Assembly: GCF_030162935.1 (NCBI RefSeq)
Contig: NZ_JASAUZ010000023.1
Coordinates: forward strand, 372,001-436,000
Source of the DNA: Comamonas halotolerans
GTDB lineage: Bacteria > Pseudomonadota > Gammaproteobacteria > Burkholderiales > Burkholderiaceae_C
Direction of reading: 5' to 3'
Length of the DNA: 64,000 nucleotides
Shown: positions 8,200-17,600 of the stretch, in pieces
How the letters are laid out: every line of letters begins with the position of its first letter
Position numbering within the stretch: position 1 is the stretch's first letter
Translations under genes and position numbers: made by a program
Notes under the pieces: generated by a model
Database searches by the model: none
Seen by the model: only the letters and a program-made list of their open reading frames with translations
What the model was told of the DNA's origin: nothing

Positions 8200-9600
8200 T
8201 CAAGCATTGCGCAGACTGCGCCGCATCGCCCGCAAGGCGGTATCCACCATTTCCTCCAGCGTTGGATGGTAGTACGGGAGATCCAGCATGCTGTCCACGG
8301 TTTCACCACGTTGAATGGCCCAGGCAAGTTGGTGTGCCAGGTGTTCTCCGCCGCTGCAGAAAATACTGGAGCCCAAAAGCTTGCCCGTGTTTCGCTCCGC
8401 ATAGATGCGCAGCAAATGGTGCGGTGCTTGCATCAGTTTGGAGCGGCCACTGCCCATCCCGTCGACCGTGCCAATCAATGCATCTGCGGGCAATTGATCA
8501 AACCGCATGCCTACCTGCACCATGTCGGGATCACTGAAGACAATGGACATGGGTACGGTGCGATGCCGCAGCGGCAAGTCTTGCCACTTGCGGTCCCCCA
8601 GAGCCCGCAAGGCTTGCTGGGCAGACAGCGTCCCTTCATGCCCGGCTTCGTGCATCAGCGCACGGTCAGGCAGTGCATCGCCTGCCAAAAACACCATGCT
8701 GCCCGCACAACGCAACTGGTCAGCTTCCATGCGTGGGCGCCCTTTATCATCCAGTTGCACACCTGCATGCTCCATATCCAAGCCTTGCAGGCGTGGCCGA
8801 CGGCCCAACGCAGCCAGCAGGTACTGGGCCCGATGCTCCAGTTCCCCAGCTTTGAGCAACACTCCCTCACCATCCTTGCGGACCTGAATATCAGGGTTCC
8901 CCAAGGCCATGGGCAACTGCTGTGCAAAATAATCGCGGGACACTCTGGCAATTTCAGGATCTGCCATCTTGGCCAAAACAGGAGATCGGCCTGCGGCAGC
9001 CACATCCACGCCCAAACGCCTGAGCGCCAACCCCATTTCCAGACCAATGGCACCCAGCCCCATTACCGCCAGACTGCGCGGCAATTCGGGCAAGAAAAAC
9101 AGCTCATCCGTAGTGATCAGTGCGTCGCCCAGCTCCTGCTGCATGTCTGCAGGCTTGATGGCTTCTGAGCCTGTGGCCACAATGAAGGCACGTGCTTGCA
9201 CGCGCTGCCCGTCGCTGAGCTCCAGTGTGTCCTTCCCCACAAACTGTGCACTGGCGTGCAACAAGTCGGCCCCCCCGAGCTTTTCCACCTGGCGCACATT
9301 GCCAGCCACCAGTTCATCACGGATGGACAAGGCTTGTCTCCACAAAGCCTGTGGCGTGGTGTGTCCTGCGGGCAGTTGCTGTATCCCGTTTTCAGGCAGC
9401 AGACTTCGCAAAGAATCCCAGCGCTTGGCGGCATGCAACACCGCCTTGGATGGCATACAGCCCACACGGGCGCACAAAGTCCCCAAGGGGCCATGGTCAA
9501 TCATCACCACGCGCGCTCCGGCACGGCGTGCAGTACTGAAAGCATGCATACCTGCAGTGCCTGCCCCAATCACCGCAATATCTACCTGAATGGTGCGCAT
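8200..9600 (-). CDS. Dihydrolipoamide dehydrogenase-like flavoprotein disulfide reductase
   Basis: 466-residue class I pyridine nucleotide-disulfide oxidoreductase. FAD motif GAGTAG is at residues 12-17, the redox pair is C43/C48 in TLCARVGCMPSK (CX4C), an NAD(P) motif GLGAIGLEMG lies mid-protein, FLAGDALPD is the second FAD motif, and the C-terminal YYHPTLEEMVD supplies the catalytic His-Glu dyad. No pyruvate or 2-oxoglutarate dehydrogenase genes are nearby, so its substrate is open (lipoamide, glutathione-like or other disulfide). Strong AGGAGG sits seven bases before ATG 9600; ATG 9606 is possible. It follows plsC on the same strand. Confidence 0.85.
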   Translation of the reverse strand: MRTIQVDIAVIGAGTAGMHAFSTARRAGARVVMIDHGPLGTLCARVGCMPSKAVLHAAKRWDSLRSLLPENGIQQLPAGHTTPQALWRQALSIRDELVAGNVRQVEKLGGADLLHASAQFVGKDTLELSDGQRVQARAFIVATGSEAIKPADMQQELGDALITTDELFFLPELPRSLAVMGLGAIGLEMGLALRRLGVDVAAAGRSPVLAKMADPEIARVSRDYFAQQLPMALGNPDIQVRKDGEGVLLKAGELEHRAQYLLAALGRRPRLQGLDMEHAGVQLDDKGRPRMEADQLRCAGSMVFLAGDALPDRALMHEAGHEGTLSAQQALRALGDRKWQDLPLRHRTVPMSIVFSDPDMVQVGMRFDQLPADALIGTVDGMGSGRSKLMQAPHHLLRIYAERNTGKLLGSSIFCSGGEHLAHQLAWAIQRGETVDSMLDLPYYHPTLEEMVDTALRAMRRSLRNA

Positions 9601-9660
9601 AGACATTCCTCCTCCCTATGTTTGCCACTATCGATTGTGGTGAAACCACCTGGCAGCAGG

Positions 9661-10461
9661 CTATCGGACAGTAGCTTGTTCCAAGGGTAAGTCTTGCTCA
9701 AGCTCCGGCTCACTGGCTGCATTCCAGCGCAAAGCCTGCACCTGCGCACGCAAGTCATTCGCCCATTGGCGGCGATCACGGCCATTGGCCTTTTCCGGGA
9801 CTCCATAATGCACAACAGCCATCAAATGCTCTGTGCCAATGGTGCGCCATAGACTCCTCAACATAGGCTCATCGGGATAAGCCTCACATGGCACGTACGA
9901 AATAGCGCCTGTGCGCTGATCAACAAATGTCATGGCCACGGGCTGCACAGCCACATCGACATCGATAGCCGCCTGCAACATATTGCCGTGAAACGGTAAC
10001 AGCTCGCGCCCGGGACCTACTGTGCCCTCAGGAAAAACCGTGAGAATATCGCCGTGCTCCAATGCCTGGGCCATGGCAAGCACGGTACGCTGCGTGTCTC
10101 TGCGCGAGTTGCGTTGCACAAACAGCGTGCCAGCTGCACGCGCCAAAGCGCCCACCAGGGGCCATCGGGAAATTTCTGCCTTGGAAATAAAGCGGCAGTG
10201 GCGGGCCGCATGCAAGGTGGGAATATCCAGCCAGGACTGGTGATTGGCCACCAGCAATACTGGCCCATGTGCGACAGGTTGCCCCTCTATACGCAGTGCT
10301 ATCCCGGCAGCTTCAAGAAATTCACGAGCCCAGCGCTCAACGGCACGTTGCTGGGCCTGGGCATCCAATTGGTTGAAGCCATTACGAGCCAGATGCACGC
10401 CCTTGATGGCATGCCACAGCATTTGCGTAAATCTTCGTATTGCACGCCAACTTCCAGCCAT
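9661..10461 (-). CDS. plsC: 1-acyl-sn-glycerol-3-phosphate acyltransferase
   Basis: Acyltransferase of phospholipid synthesis at the inner membrane, converting lysophosphatidate to phosphatidate. The HX4D motif is NHQSWLD, with FVQRNSRRD and VFPEGTVGPG as further acyltransferase blocks. About 266 residues. AAGGAGG abuts ATG 10470, leaving no spacing, whereas ATG 10461 lies nine bases after it, so I chose 10461. It follows the pyr genes on the same strand with a 64-base gap. Confidence 0.9.
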   Translation of the reverse strand: MAGSWRAIRRFTQMLWHAIKGVHLARNGFNQLDAQAQQRAVERWAREFLEAAGIALRIEGQPVAHGPVLLVANHQSWLDIPTLHAARHCRFISKAEISRWPLVGALARAAGTLFVQRNSRRDTQRTVLAMAQALEHGDILTVFPEGTVGPGRELLPFHGNMLQAAIDVDVAVQPVAMTFVDQRTGAISYVPCEAYPDEPMLRSLWRTIGTEHLMAVVHYGVPEKANGRDRRQWANDLRAQVQALRWNAASEPELEQDLPLEQATVR

Positions 10462-10525
10462 CAGGCCCATCCTCCTTCAGTGGTTGTGGTGACTCTCCCG
10501 ACGAAACCCAAAAGGGTTGTACGAC

Positions 10526-11818
10526 TTAACGCTCAAATGCAATGTGACCATTGACCAGCGTCAGCTGGACCCGGGCTGGTAATTCGTAGCCGTTAAAGGG
10601 AGTACTCTTGCCTTGACTGACCAGCTCTTTGGCCGTCACGGTCCAGGCGCTTTGTGGGTTGACTACACATAAGTCAGCCACACCGCCTTCGACCAATTGA
10701 CCCAGGCTGGCTTGCAAGGTTCCCAAAGCGCTCCCCAGCAAACGTGCTGGCGCTGCCGTCACCACCTCCAGAGCACGGGACAAAGGCACTTTGCCATCCT
10801 CAGACCATTTCACGGCAAGGGACAGCAGCAATTCGACGCCGGTGGCCCCTGCCTCAGCTTCCGCAAAAGGAAGTACCTTGGCATCATCATCTACCGGACA
10901 ATGATCCGAGACCAACGCATCGATGGTGCCGTCGGCCAAGGCAGCAGACAAGGCATCGCGATCGCGTTGCTGGCGCAACGGTGGATTCAAGCGTGCGCGG
11001 CTGTCGAAATAGCCGATATCGTTTTCCGTCAGATGCAACGCATTGATGGACACGTCTGCCGTCACATTCAGGCCCTCGGCTTTGGCCTTTCGGATCAGTT
11101 CCACACCCGCAGCGCTGGAAATGCGGCACAGGTGCACACGGGTTTGTGAGCCACGAATCAGCTCAAAAATGGTGTGCAAGGCAATGGTCTCAGCCGCCAC
11201 TGGCACACCCGCCAGGCCCATGCGCGTGGCCAAAGCACCGCTGGCTGCCACGCCCTTGCCCAGATCCTTGTCCTGAGGACGCAACCAGACCGAATAACCA
11301 AAAGTGTTGGCATAGCTGAGCGCGCGACTCAAGGTAGTGATGCTCGACAGCGGTACATCCGCCTGGCCAAACGCCACGCAGCCCGACTCGGTCAGCTCGG
11401 CCATCTCGGTCAGCACTTCACCCTTGAGGTCTTTGGTCAACGCCCCCATCGGGAACAGACGCGATTGGTGAAGCTTTTCGGCCCGGAACTTAAGCATCTC
11501 AACCAAGCCCTGCTCGTCCAGCACGGGATCGGTATCAGGCAGACACACCAAGCTGGTCACGCCACCAGCCACGCTGGCAGCCATTTCAGAAGCCAGCATG
11601 CCTTCGTGCTCATGGCCTGGTTCGCGCAAACGTACCGCCAAATCCACCAACCCCGGCAACACCCATTGACCCGAAGCATCAATGACGCGGTCGGCTGCAA
11701 AGCCTGCAGGCGCCTGCCCTATCGACAGAATACGGCCCGCTGCCACGGCAACATCACACACTTGGTCGAATCCGCGTGCAGGGTCAAGCACACGGCCGTT
11801 TTGAATCAAGATTTTCAT
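10526..11818 (-). CDS. pyrC': Dihydroorotase-like subunit lacking the metal HxH (PyrC' / pseudo-DHOase)
   Basis: 430-residue amidohydrolase-fold protein next to pyrB. Active dihydroorotases carry H-x-H in a GLVDxHVHLREPG motif; here the segment reads GLVDLAVRLREPG, so the two metal histidines are replaced by A61 and R63. The later SDHCPVDDD block is kept. In Pseudomonas such non-catalytic PyrC' proteins assemble with PyrB and are needed for aspartate transcarbamoylase activity; the same role is inferred here. ATG 11818 gives the family start MKILIQNGRVLDP. A true pyrC should exist elsewhere. Confidence 0.9.
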   Translation of the reverse strand: MKILIQNGRVLDPARGFDQVCDVAVAAGRILSIGQAPAGFAADRVIDASGQWVLPGLVDLAVRLREPGHEHEGMLASEMAASVAGGVTSLVCLPDTDPVLDEQGLVEMLKFRAEKLHQSRLFPMGALTKDLKGEVLTEMAELTESGCVAFGQADVPLSSITTLSRALSYANTFGYSVWLRPQDKDLGKGVAASGALATRMGLAGVPVAAETIALHTIFELIRGSQTRVHLCRISSAAGVELIRKAKAEGLNVTADVSINALHLTENDIGYFDSRARLNPPLRQQRDRDALSAALADGTIDALVSDHCPVDDDAKVLPFAEAEAGATGVELLLSLAVKWSEDGKVPLSRALEVVTAAPARLLGSALGTLQASLGQLVEGGVADLCVVNPQSAWTVTAKELVSQGKSTPFNGYELPARVQLTLVNGHIAFER

Positions 11819-11879
11819 GGTTTCACACCCAATGGGCTGTTTGCGCTCAGTTGGCAAGCGCAAGCAGCGATCCAAACAA

Positions 11880-12842
11880 TTAGGCTTCGTTGCCTGCCAC
11901 GATGGACATGACCGCCATCCGCACAGCGATACCAAAAGTCACTTGCGAGAGAATCACAGCCTGGGGACCATCGACAACAGCAGAGTCGATTTCCACGCCT
12001 CGGTTGATGGGTCCGGGGTGCATGACGATGGCATCAGGCTTTGCCAGCTCCAGGCGTTTTTCGGTCAGGCCAAAGCTCTTGAAATACTCCTGGCTTGATG
12101 GCAGCAATGCGCCGCTCATGCGCTCGTTTTGCAAACGCAGCATGATGATGACATCGCAGTCCTTGATGCCCTCTTCCAGGTTATGGAAGACGCGCACCCC
12201 CATGCTGGACATGTCTGCAGGCACCAAAGTACGAGGGCCAACCACGCGCACTTCGGCCGCGCCCAGGGTGGTCAGCGCGTGAATATCGGAACGCGCCACG
12301 CGGGAGTGCAGCACGTCGCCCACAATCGCAACACGCAAGTTGGAGAAGTCCTTCTTGTAGTGGCGAATGGTGTACATGTCCAGCAGGCCCTGCGTAGGGT
12401 GTGCGTGGCGGCCATCACCGGCATTGACCACGTGCACATGCGGTGCCACGTGCTGGGCAATCAGATACGGCGCACCCGATTCGCTGTGGCGCACAACAAA
12501 AATATCCGCAGCCATGGCCGACAGATTGTCGATAGTGTCCAGCAAGGTCTCCCCCTTGGCCGTGGAAGAGCGTGCAATATCCAGATTGAACACGTCTGCC
12601 GAGAGACGCTTGGCGGCAATTTCAAACGTCGTGCGCGTACGCGTGCTGTTTTCGAAGAACAGGTTGAACACGCTCTTGCCACGTAGCAGAGGCACCTTCT
12701 TCACTTCGCGGTCGTTGACACTGACAAAGTTCTCTGCCGTGTCCAGAATCTGGGTCAGGATGTCTTTGGACAGGCCTTCCGTGGACAGCAGATGAATGAG
12801 CTCACCGTTTTTGTTGAGTTGGGGGTTGCGCTTGTACAGCAC
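11880..12842 (-). CDS. pyrB: Aspartate carbamoyltransferase catalytic subunit
   Basis: Second step of pyrimidine synthesis, joining carbamoyl phosphate and aspartate. 320 residues. The carbamoyl-phosphate site [12 protein letters not shown], the [11 protein letters not shown] motif and the late [11 protein letters not shown] motif are all intact. It starts two bases after pyrR ends and is followed by pyrC' after 61 bases, so it is in the pyrR-pyrB-pyrC' unit. Confidence 0.98.
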   Translation of the reverse strand: MLYKRNPQLNKNGELIHLLSTEGLSKDILTQILDTAENFVSVNDREVKKVPLLRGKSVFNLFFENSTRTRTTFEIAAKRLSADVFNLDIARSSTAKGETLLDTIDNLSAMAADIFVVRHSESGAPYLIAQHVAPHVHVVNAGDGRHAHPTQGLLDMYTIRHYKKDFSNLRVAIVGDVLHSRVARSDIHALTTLGAAEVRVVGPRTLVPADMSSMGVRVFHNLEEGIKDCDVIIMLRLQNERMSGALLPSSQEYFKSFGLTEKRLELAKPDAIVMHPGPINRGVEIDSAVVDGPQAVILSQVTFGIAVRMAVMSIVAGNEA

Positions 12843-12844
12843 GT

Positions 12845-13354
12845 TCAGACCTCTTTGACTTCAAATTGGAAGGTACCGTTTTCGCTACGCGCCAGAGCCA
12901 GCGACTGGCTGGCTGGCAGTGCAACGCGGGCGGCTGCAAATTCGGCGGCTACGGGCAGTTCACGCCCACCACGGTCCACCAGCACGGCCAAGCGCACACT
13001 ACCGGGGCGTCCATAGTCGTACAGTTCGTTCAAAATGGCACGCACTGTGCGCCCGGTGTAGAGCACATCATCCAGCACAAGAATGTCGGCTCCGTTCACG
13101 TCAAAGTCGAGCTGCGTCTGCACACTTTGTGCCATACCACGCTGCGCGAAATCATCGCGGTGCAGTGCAGAAGAAAGCACGCCCGCACTGCCTGGCAGAC
13201 CCAGATCTTTGTGTAAACGCTGCGCCAACCATGCACCGCCTGAAGCCACGCCCGCAAGCTTGGTCTCCGGCCCCATCAGACTGCGCACACCGCGCAATAA
13301 CTCACGATACAGAGCTTCGGCATCCAGCACCAAAGAACCAGCGGAAAGACTCAT
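12845..13354 (-). CDS. pyrR: Bifunctional pyr operon regulator / uracil phosphoribosyltransferase
   Basis: 169-residue type I phosphoribosyltransferase fold. The PRPP-binding loop is [16 protein letters not shown]. In Gram-positives PyrR is an RNA-binding attenuation protein and UPRTase; in proteobacteria the RNA-binding role is less clear. I see no obvious attenuator between pyrR and its upstream genes because the genes overlap: the start ATG 13354 overlaps the ruvX stop by four bases. pyrB follows two bases later. Confidence 0.93.
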   Translation of the reverse strand: MSLSAGSLVLDAEALYRELLRGVRSLMGPETKLAGVASGGAWLAQRLHKDLGLPGSAGVLSSALHRDDFAQRGMAQSVQTQLDFDVNGADILVLDDVLYTGRTVRAILNELYDYGRPGSVRLAVLVDRGGRELPVAAEFAAARVALPASQSLALARSENGTFQFEVKEV

Positions 13355-13803
13355 GCAATGCTCCTCAAAAATTGTTCCAAGATGATGCATGCCGAAGCGG
13401 CATCGGCATCTTTGGCACCACCCGCCAAGGCTTCCGTGGTGCTGTAGCGTTCGTCAACTTCGTAGACCGGCAAATTGAATCGCCCACGCAATTGGCGACC
13501 AAATTTCAGTGCCCGTGCCGTGTTTTCGTGCGGCGCCCCATCTGGGTGGTAAGGCACACCAATCACCAGCGCTTGTGGTTGCCACTCCTTGATCAGCTTT
13601 TCCACAGCAGCAAACCGCGCATCCGCACCCTCCGCCTTGATGGTCGGCAATGGGCTGGCACCTCCGAACACACGATTACCCGAGGCACAGCCTGTGCGCT
13701 TGGTGCCAAAGTCAAACGCAAGAAATTGCTGAATGTGCGCAGGGAAATCCACGGCCTGTGCAGCAGTTTGGCTGGGCCGTGAAGAAGAGGTGTCGGAATT
13801 CAT
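13351..13803 (-). CDS. ruvX: Putative pre-16S rRNA nuclease / Holliday junction resolvase-like YqgF
   Basis: 150-residue RNase H-fold protein. FLAFDFGTKRTGCA carries the first catalytic Asp, VIGVPYHPDG is the central strand, and DERYSTTEA carries the second acidic pair. The N-terminal 28 residues are a polar extension before the fold. It overlaps yqgE upstream and pyrR downstream by four bases each. The yqgE-ruvX-pyrR-pyrB order is common in beta- and gammaproteobacteria. Confidence 0.95.
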   Translation of the reverse strand: MNSDTSSSRPSQTAAQAVDFPAHIQQFLAFDFGTKRTGCASGNRVFGGASPLPTIKAEGADARFAAVEKLIKEWQPQALVIGVPYHPDGAPHENTARALKFGRQLRGRFNLPVYEVDERYSTTEALAGGAKDADAASACIILEQFLRSIA

Positions 13804-14399
13804 GCGCGTCCTGATTCGGGAGACAGCATCCAGGGCTCCAGCCCCAGAAGGCTCAAAGCCCTGTTATAACGCTCTTCAATCGGAGTATTGAAGATGACTT
13901 GTGGATCAGCATTGACCGTCAGCCAGGCATTCTCACCCAGCTCTGACTCCAGCTGACCTTCGCCCCACGAGGCATAGCCCAGCGTGACCACCACCCTACG
14001 GGGTCCTGCGCCATGCGCAATCGCCTCCAGCACGTCTTTGGAGGTCGTCATCTCCAGGCCGCCAGGAATGGCCAGCGTGGATGCATAAGCCGACTCATCT
14101 TCCTTCGCCCCTTCAATAATGAAGGGATCGTGCAGGACAAAGCCACGATCAGTTTGCACGGGCCCTCCGCGCAAGACCAAGTCCTCTTGCAGGTCCTTGC
14201 GCCCTAAAGGCAAATCGATTTTGTGCAACAGGGATTGCAGACTCAGCGTGGATGGCTTGTTGATGATCAGCCCAAGCGCACCGCGCTCGTTATGTTCACA
14301 CAAATACACCACGCTGCGAGAAAAGGACTCATCTTCCAGACCGGGCATGGCGATCAGAAAATGGTGCGTCAGATTGATAGGCGCAGATTCAGCGGGCAT
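13800..14399 (-). CDS. yqgE: YqgE/AlgH family protein (UPF0301)
   Basis: 199 residues. Motifs of the family are NLTHHFLIAMPGLEDESFSRSV near the start, ERGALGLIINKPS, RGGPVQTDRGFVLH and LGYASWGEGQLE. Function is not settled; in Pseudomonas AlgH was linked to alginate. It is the first gene of the yqgE-ruvX-pyrR-pyrB-pyrC' run, with a 207-base non-coding stretch before it in which I see nothing beyond a possible promoter. Confidence 0.95.
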   Translation of the reverse strand: MPAESAPINLTHHFLIAMPGLEDESFSRSVVYLCEHNERGALGLIINKPSTLSLQSLLHKIDLPLGRKDLQEDLVLRGGPVQTDRGFVLHDPFIIEGAKEDESAYASTLAIPGGLEMTTSKDVLEAIAHGAGPRRVVVTLGYASWGEGQLESELGENAWLTVNADPQVIFNTPIEERYNRALSLLGLEPWMLSPESGRA

Positions 14400-14606
14400 A
14401 ACTGCCTATTTTAGCGGGCAACCACCGGCCTGTTTGCAATAGCGCATTTACCCCGAGTGATAGACACATATAAGACGCTCTAAAAAAGAGAGTTTCCGCA
14501 CTTGATGTTCTTAAGTTCCGACATCTTTCTCAGCTACAACTTAATTGATCTCTGCGCACTATTCTCTTTTCCAGAAGCGCCACCTCAGGCTCCGTCTACT
14601 GCTGCC

Positions 14607-17600
14607 TTATTGCACCGGCAAAGGTTTACCCACCGCGTAGTGGTGCACCAATCCCATCAGTGCTTCGTCGGAGTATGGTTTACCCAGATAGTGATTCGCC
14701 CCCAGCTCCATCGCATGGTCACGATGCTTTTGCGCAGTGCGTGAAGTGATCATGATGATAGGAAGATGCTGCAAGCGCTCCTGAGCACGGATATTGCGCA
14801 GCAAGTCAAAACCATCCATGCGTGGCATTTCAATGTCTGACAACACCACACAAGGCAGTTCATCCTGCAGCTTCTCCAGCGCCTGCAGCCCATCGGCAGC
14901 CGTGACAACACGATAGCCTTCACGCTGCAACAGGCGCTGCGAGACACGGCGCACGGTGATGGAATCATCCACAACCATCACCATCGGTACCTGGCTGGCT
15001 GCCAGCATGCCCGGTACAGGTGCTGCCGCAGCTACATCAGGCGATAGCTGGCCGGACGCCAGCGTGTCAAACATAGCTGGCAAGCCTGCACCCAGCTGGC
15101 GAATTCTTTCACCATAAACTGTTGTCAGGGCTACCGGGTTATAAATCAGCACCACCGCTCCGGAAGCGAGCACAGACATGCCCGTCACCCCAGGGAGGCG
15201 CGACATTTGCGGCCCCAGATGCTTGACCACCACTTCCTGGTGTCCCAGGACTTCGTCCACATGTAGGGCAATACGCTGCGACGCGCTGCGAAAAATAATG
15301 ACTGGCCGGGTTTTTCCTGCTCCCACCTCAATACTGCGGGATGACTGGCTCCACACTGCTCCTGCCCAAAAGAATGGAATACGCTGCCCGCCATCTTCAA
15401 GCACACCACTGCGATAGGCTGCTTCCAAATCTTTCAAGTTCACGCGGCGTACCACTTCCACCAAACTGGCGGACACGCCTACAGAAAACTCCCCCGCACG
15501 CAACATCACCACCTGCGTCACTGCTGTGGTCAGAGGCAGCAGCAAACGGAAAGTTGAGCCAACGCCTTCCTCAGACACCGTCTCGATACGCCCTCCCAGT
15601 GCCTGCACTTCGGTACGCACCACGTCCATACCGATACCACGCCCAGAAACGCCAGACAACTGCTGCGCAGTCGTAAACCCGGGCATGAACACCAGTTGTG
15701 CAGCCCGTGCTGAATCGACAAGCTCATCCTCAGAAATCAGTCCCAGCGAGAGCGCTTTTTCACGAATACGCCTGACATTCAGTCCTGCTCCATCGTCCTT
15801 GAAGGTCACGGCAACGTCGTTACCTTCCTGGTGCACCTGAATATCGATCTTGCCCATGGGGGTCTTACCTGCAGCCTTGCGCTGCTCCGGCAGTTCAATG
15901 CCATGATCCACGCAGTTACGCAACAAGTGCTCAAACGCGGGCACCATGCGCTCAAGCACACCACGGTCCATTTCAATCGTTCCGCCACTCAAACCCAGCG
16001 TGACTTGCTTGCCAGTTTCTTTGGAGGTCAGGCGCACAACCGCGTACAAGCGCTCAGAGATGGAGTCGAATTCCACCATGCGTGTGCGCAGCAGGTCACG
16101 CTGCAAGTCGCGCGCTTGACGCCCCTGTGCCACCAAGTCGTCTTCCGCACCAGCAACATCACGCAGCAAATTGCGTTGAACTGTCGCCACGTCATTGACC
16201 GACTCAGCCATCATGCGCGTGAGCTCTTGGACCCGGGTGAAACGGTCAAACTCCAGCGGATCGAATTCGGTGCCTGCATCCTTGGACAGCTGCATGCGCG
16301 ACTGCATCTGCGACTCTGCCTGTACTTCGAGGTCTCGCAATTGCAGACGCAGCTTGTCCAGGTTGAGGCCCAAGTCCGCCAAAGTGCTCTTCATCCTGTC
16401 CACACGCTCATCCAGACGCGAGCGCGCAATCATCACCTCACCGGCCTCATTGATCAATCGATCCAGCAATTGCGAACGCACACGCACTGTTTGCTGTGCA
16501 CTCTGGCGCACAGCTCCGGCCAAAGCAGATTTGGGTAAATCAACCGGTGCCAACGCCACAGGCGCCAAACTGGGTGCAGCAGGCACCTCGGACTGCGGCG
16601 TTGTTTGAACGTCCGACGTCAGCGTCAGTGCCTCCCCGGAAGACTCCGCCGTCACCGGTTCACGCTCATCCTGTGTTTCCGCAGCACACAGCACATTGAA
16701 GCCTGCCTCAAGCGCATCCAGACGTGCGAACAATGGCTCAATCTGCTCACTGGTTACACGGTCAACCTCCAGCGCCTGCACTGCAGACTCCAGTCGATGC
16801 GCCATCTCCCCCATGCGCATGGCACCAGCCAGCCGTGCACTGCCTTTGAGAGTATGCAAGGCACGCAACAGAGTACTACGAGCCTCCAGGCGAGTGGGAT
16901 GCGCCGCCCATTCACGCATGGCGCCCCCCAAAGTGGGCAACAGCTCCGCTGCCTCTTCTTCAAAGATAGGGAACAGGTCGGGATCAATGACATTGACGGC
17001 ATCAATATCATCATCCTCCGAGCCACCCAGGACCGTTGCCTTGCCAGCATCAAGCACATTGGCCTGAGCTTGCGGCATAACTGCGATTGGCACAGGCACC
17101 GGCTTGATCATCAAGTCTTCCACCTCAGGCTGCTGCGCTTTATCAGCAGCTTCAGGGAAGCTGGGTTCGGTATCCAGTATCTGCTGCAAGCCCGCCTGTA
17201 CCTCCTGAGAAGCACTGTGCAGGAAGCCTGCAGCGAACTGGTGCAACAAGCCACGAATTTCTTCTGCGGCACGGACAAAGCACTGCACCTGTTCTGGCAC
17301 GCCCTGAGGTTGCGACGCCACATGCTGCAACGCATGCTCCAGTTTGCGCGCCACCTCTGACAGAGCTGTGAAGCCCACCGTGGCTGAGCTGCCAGCCAAT
17401 GAATGTGCCCATACCTCCACCATCTCAGGCTGTGCTTCGTGCACATTTTCCTGCCACGCAGTCAACGCATCCAGCAGGCGGTAAGACCATCCTTCCGCTT
17501 CACCCAGATAGACATTGAACAAAGCCAGCGGTACAGACAAGTCACCAATACGTTTGATGTCATCCTCTGACTCTGCTGCCTGAAGCTCTGGCACTAGAGC

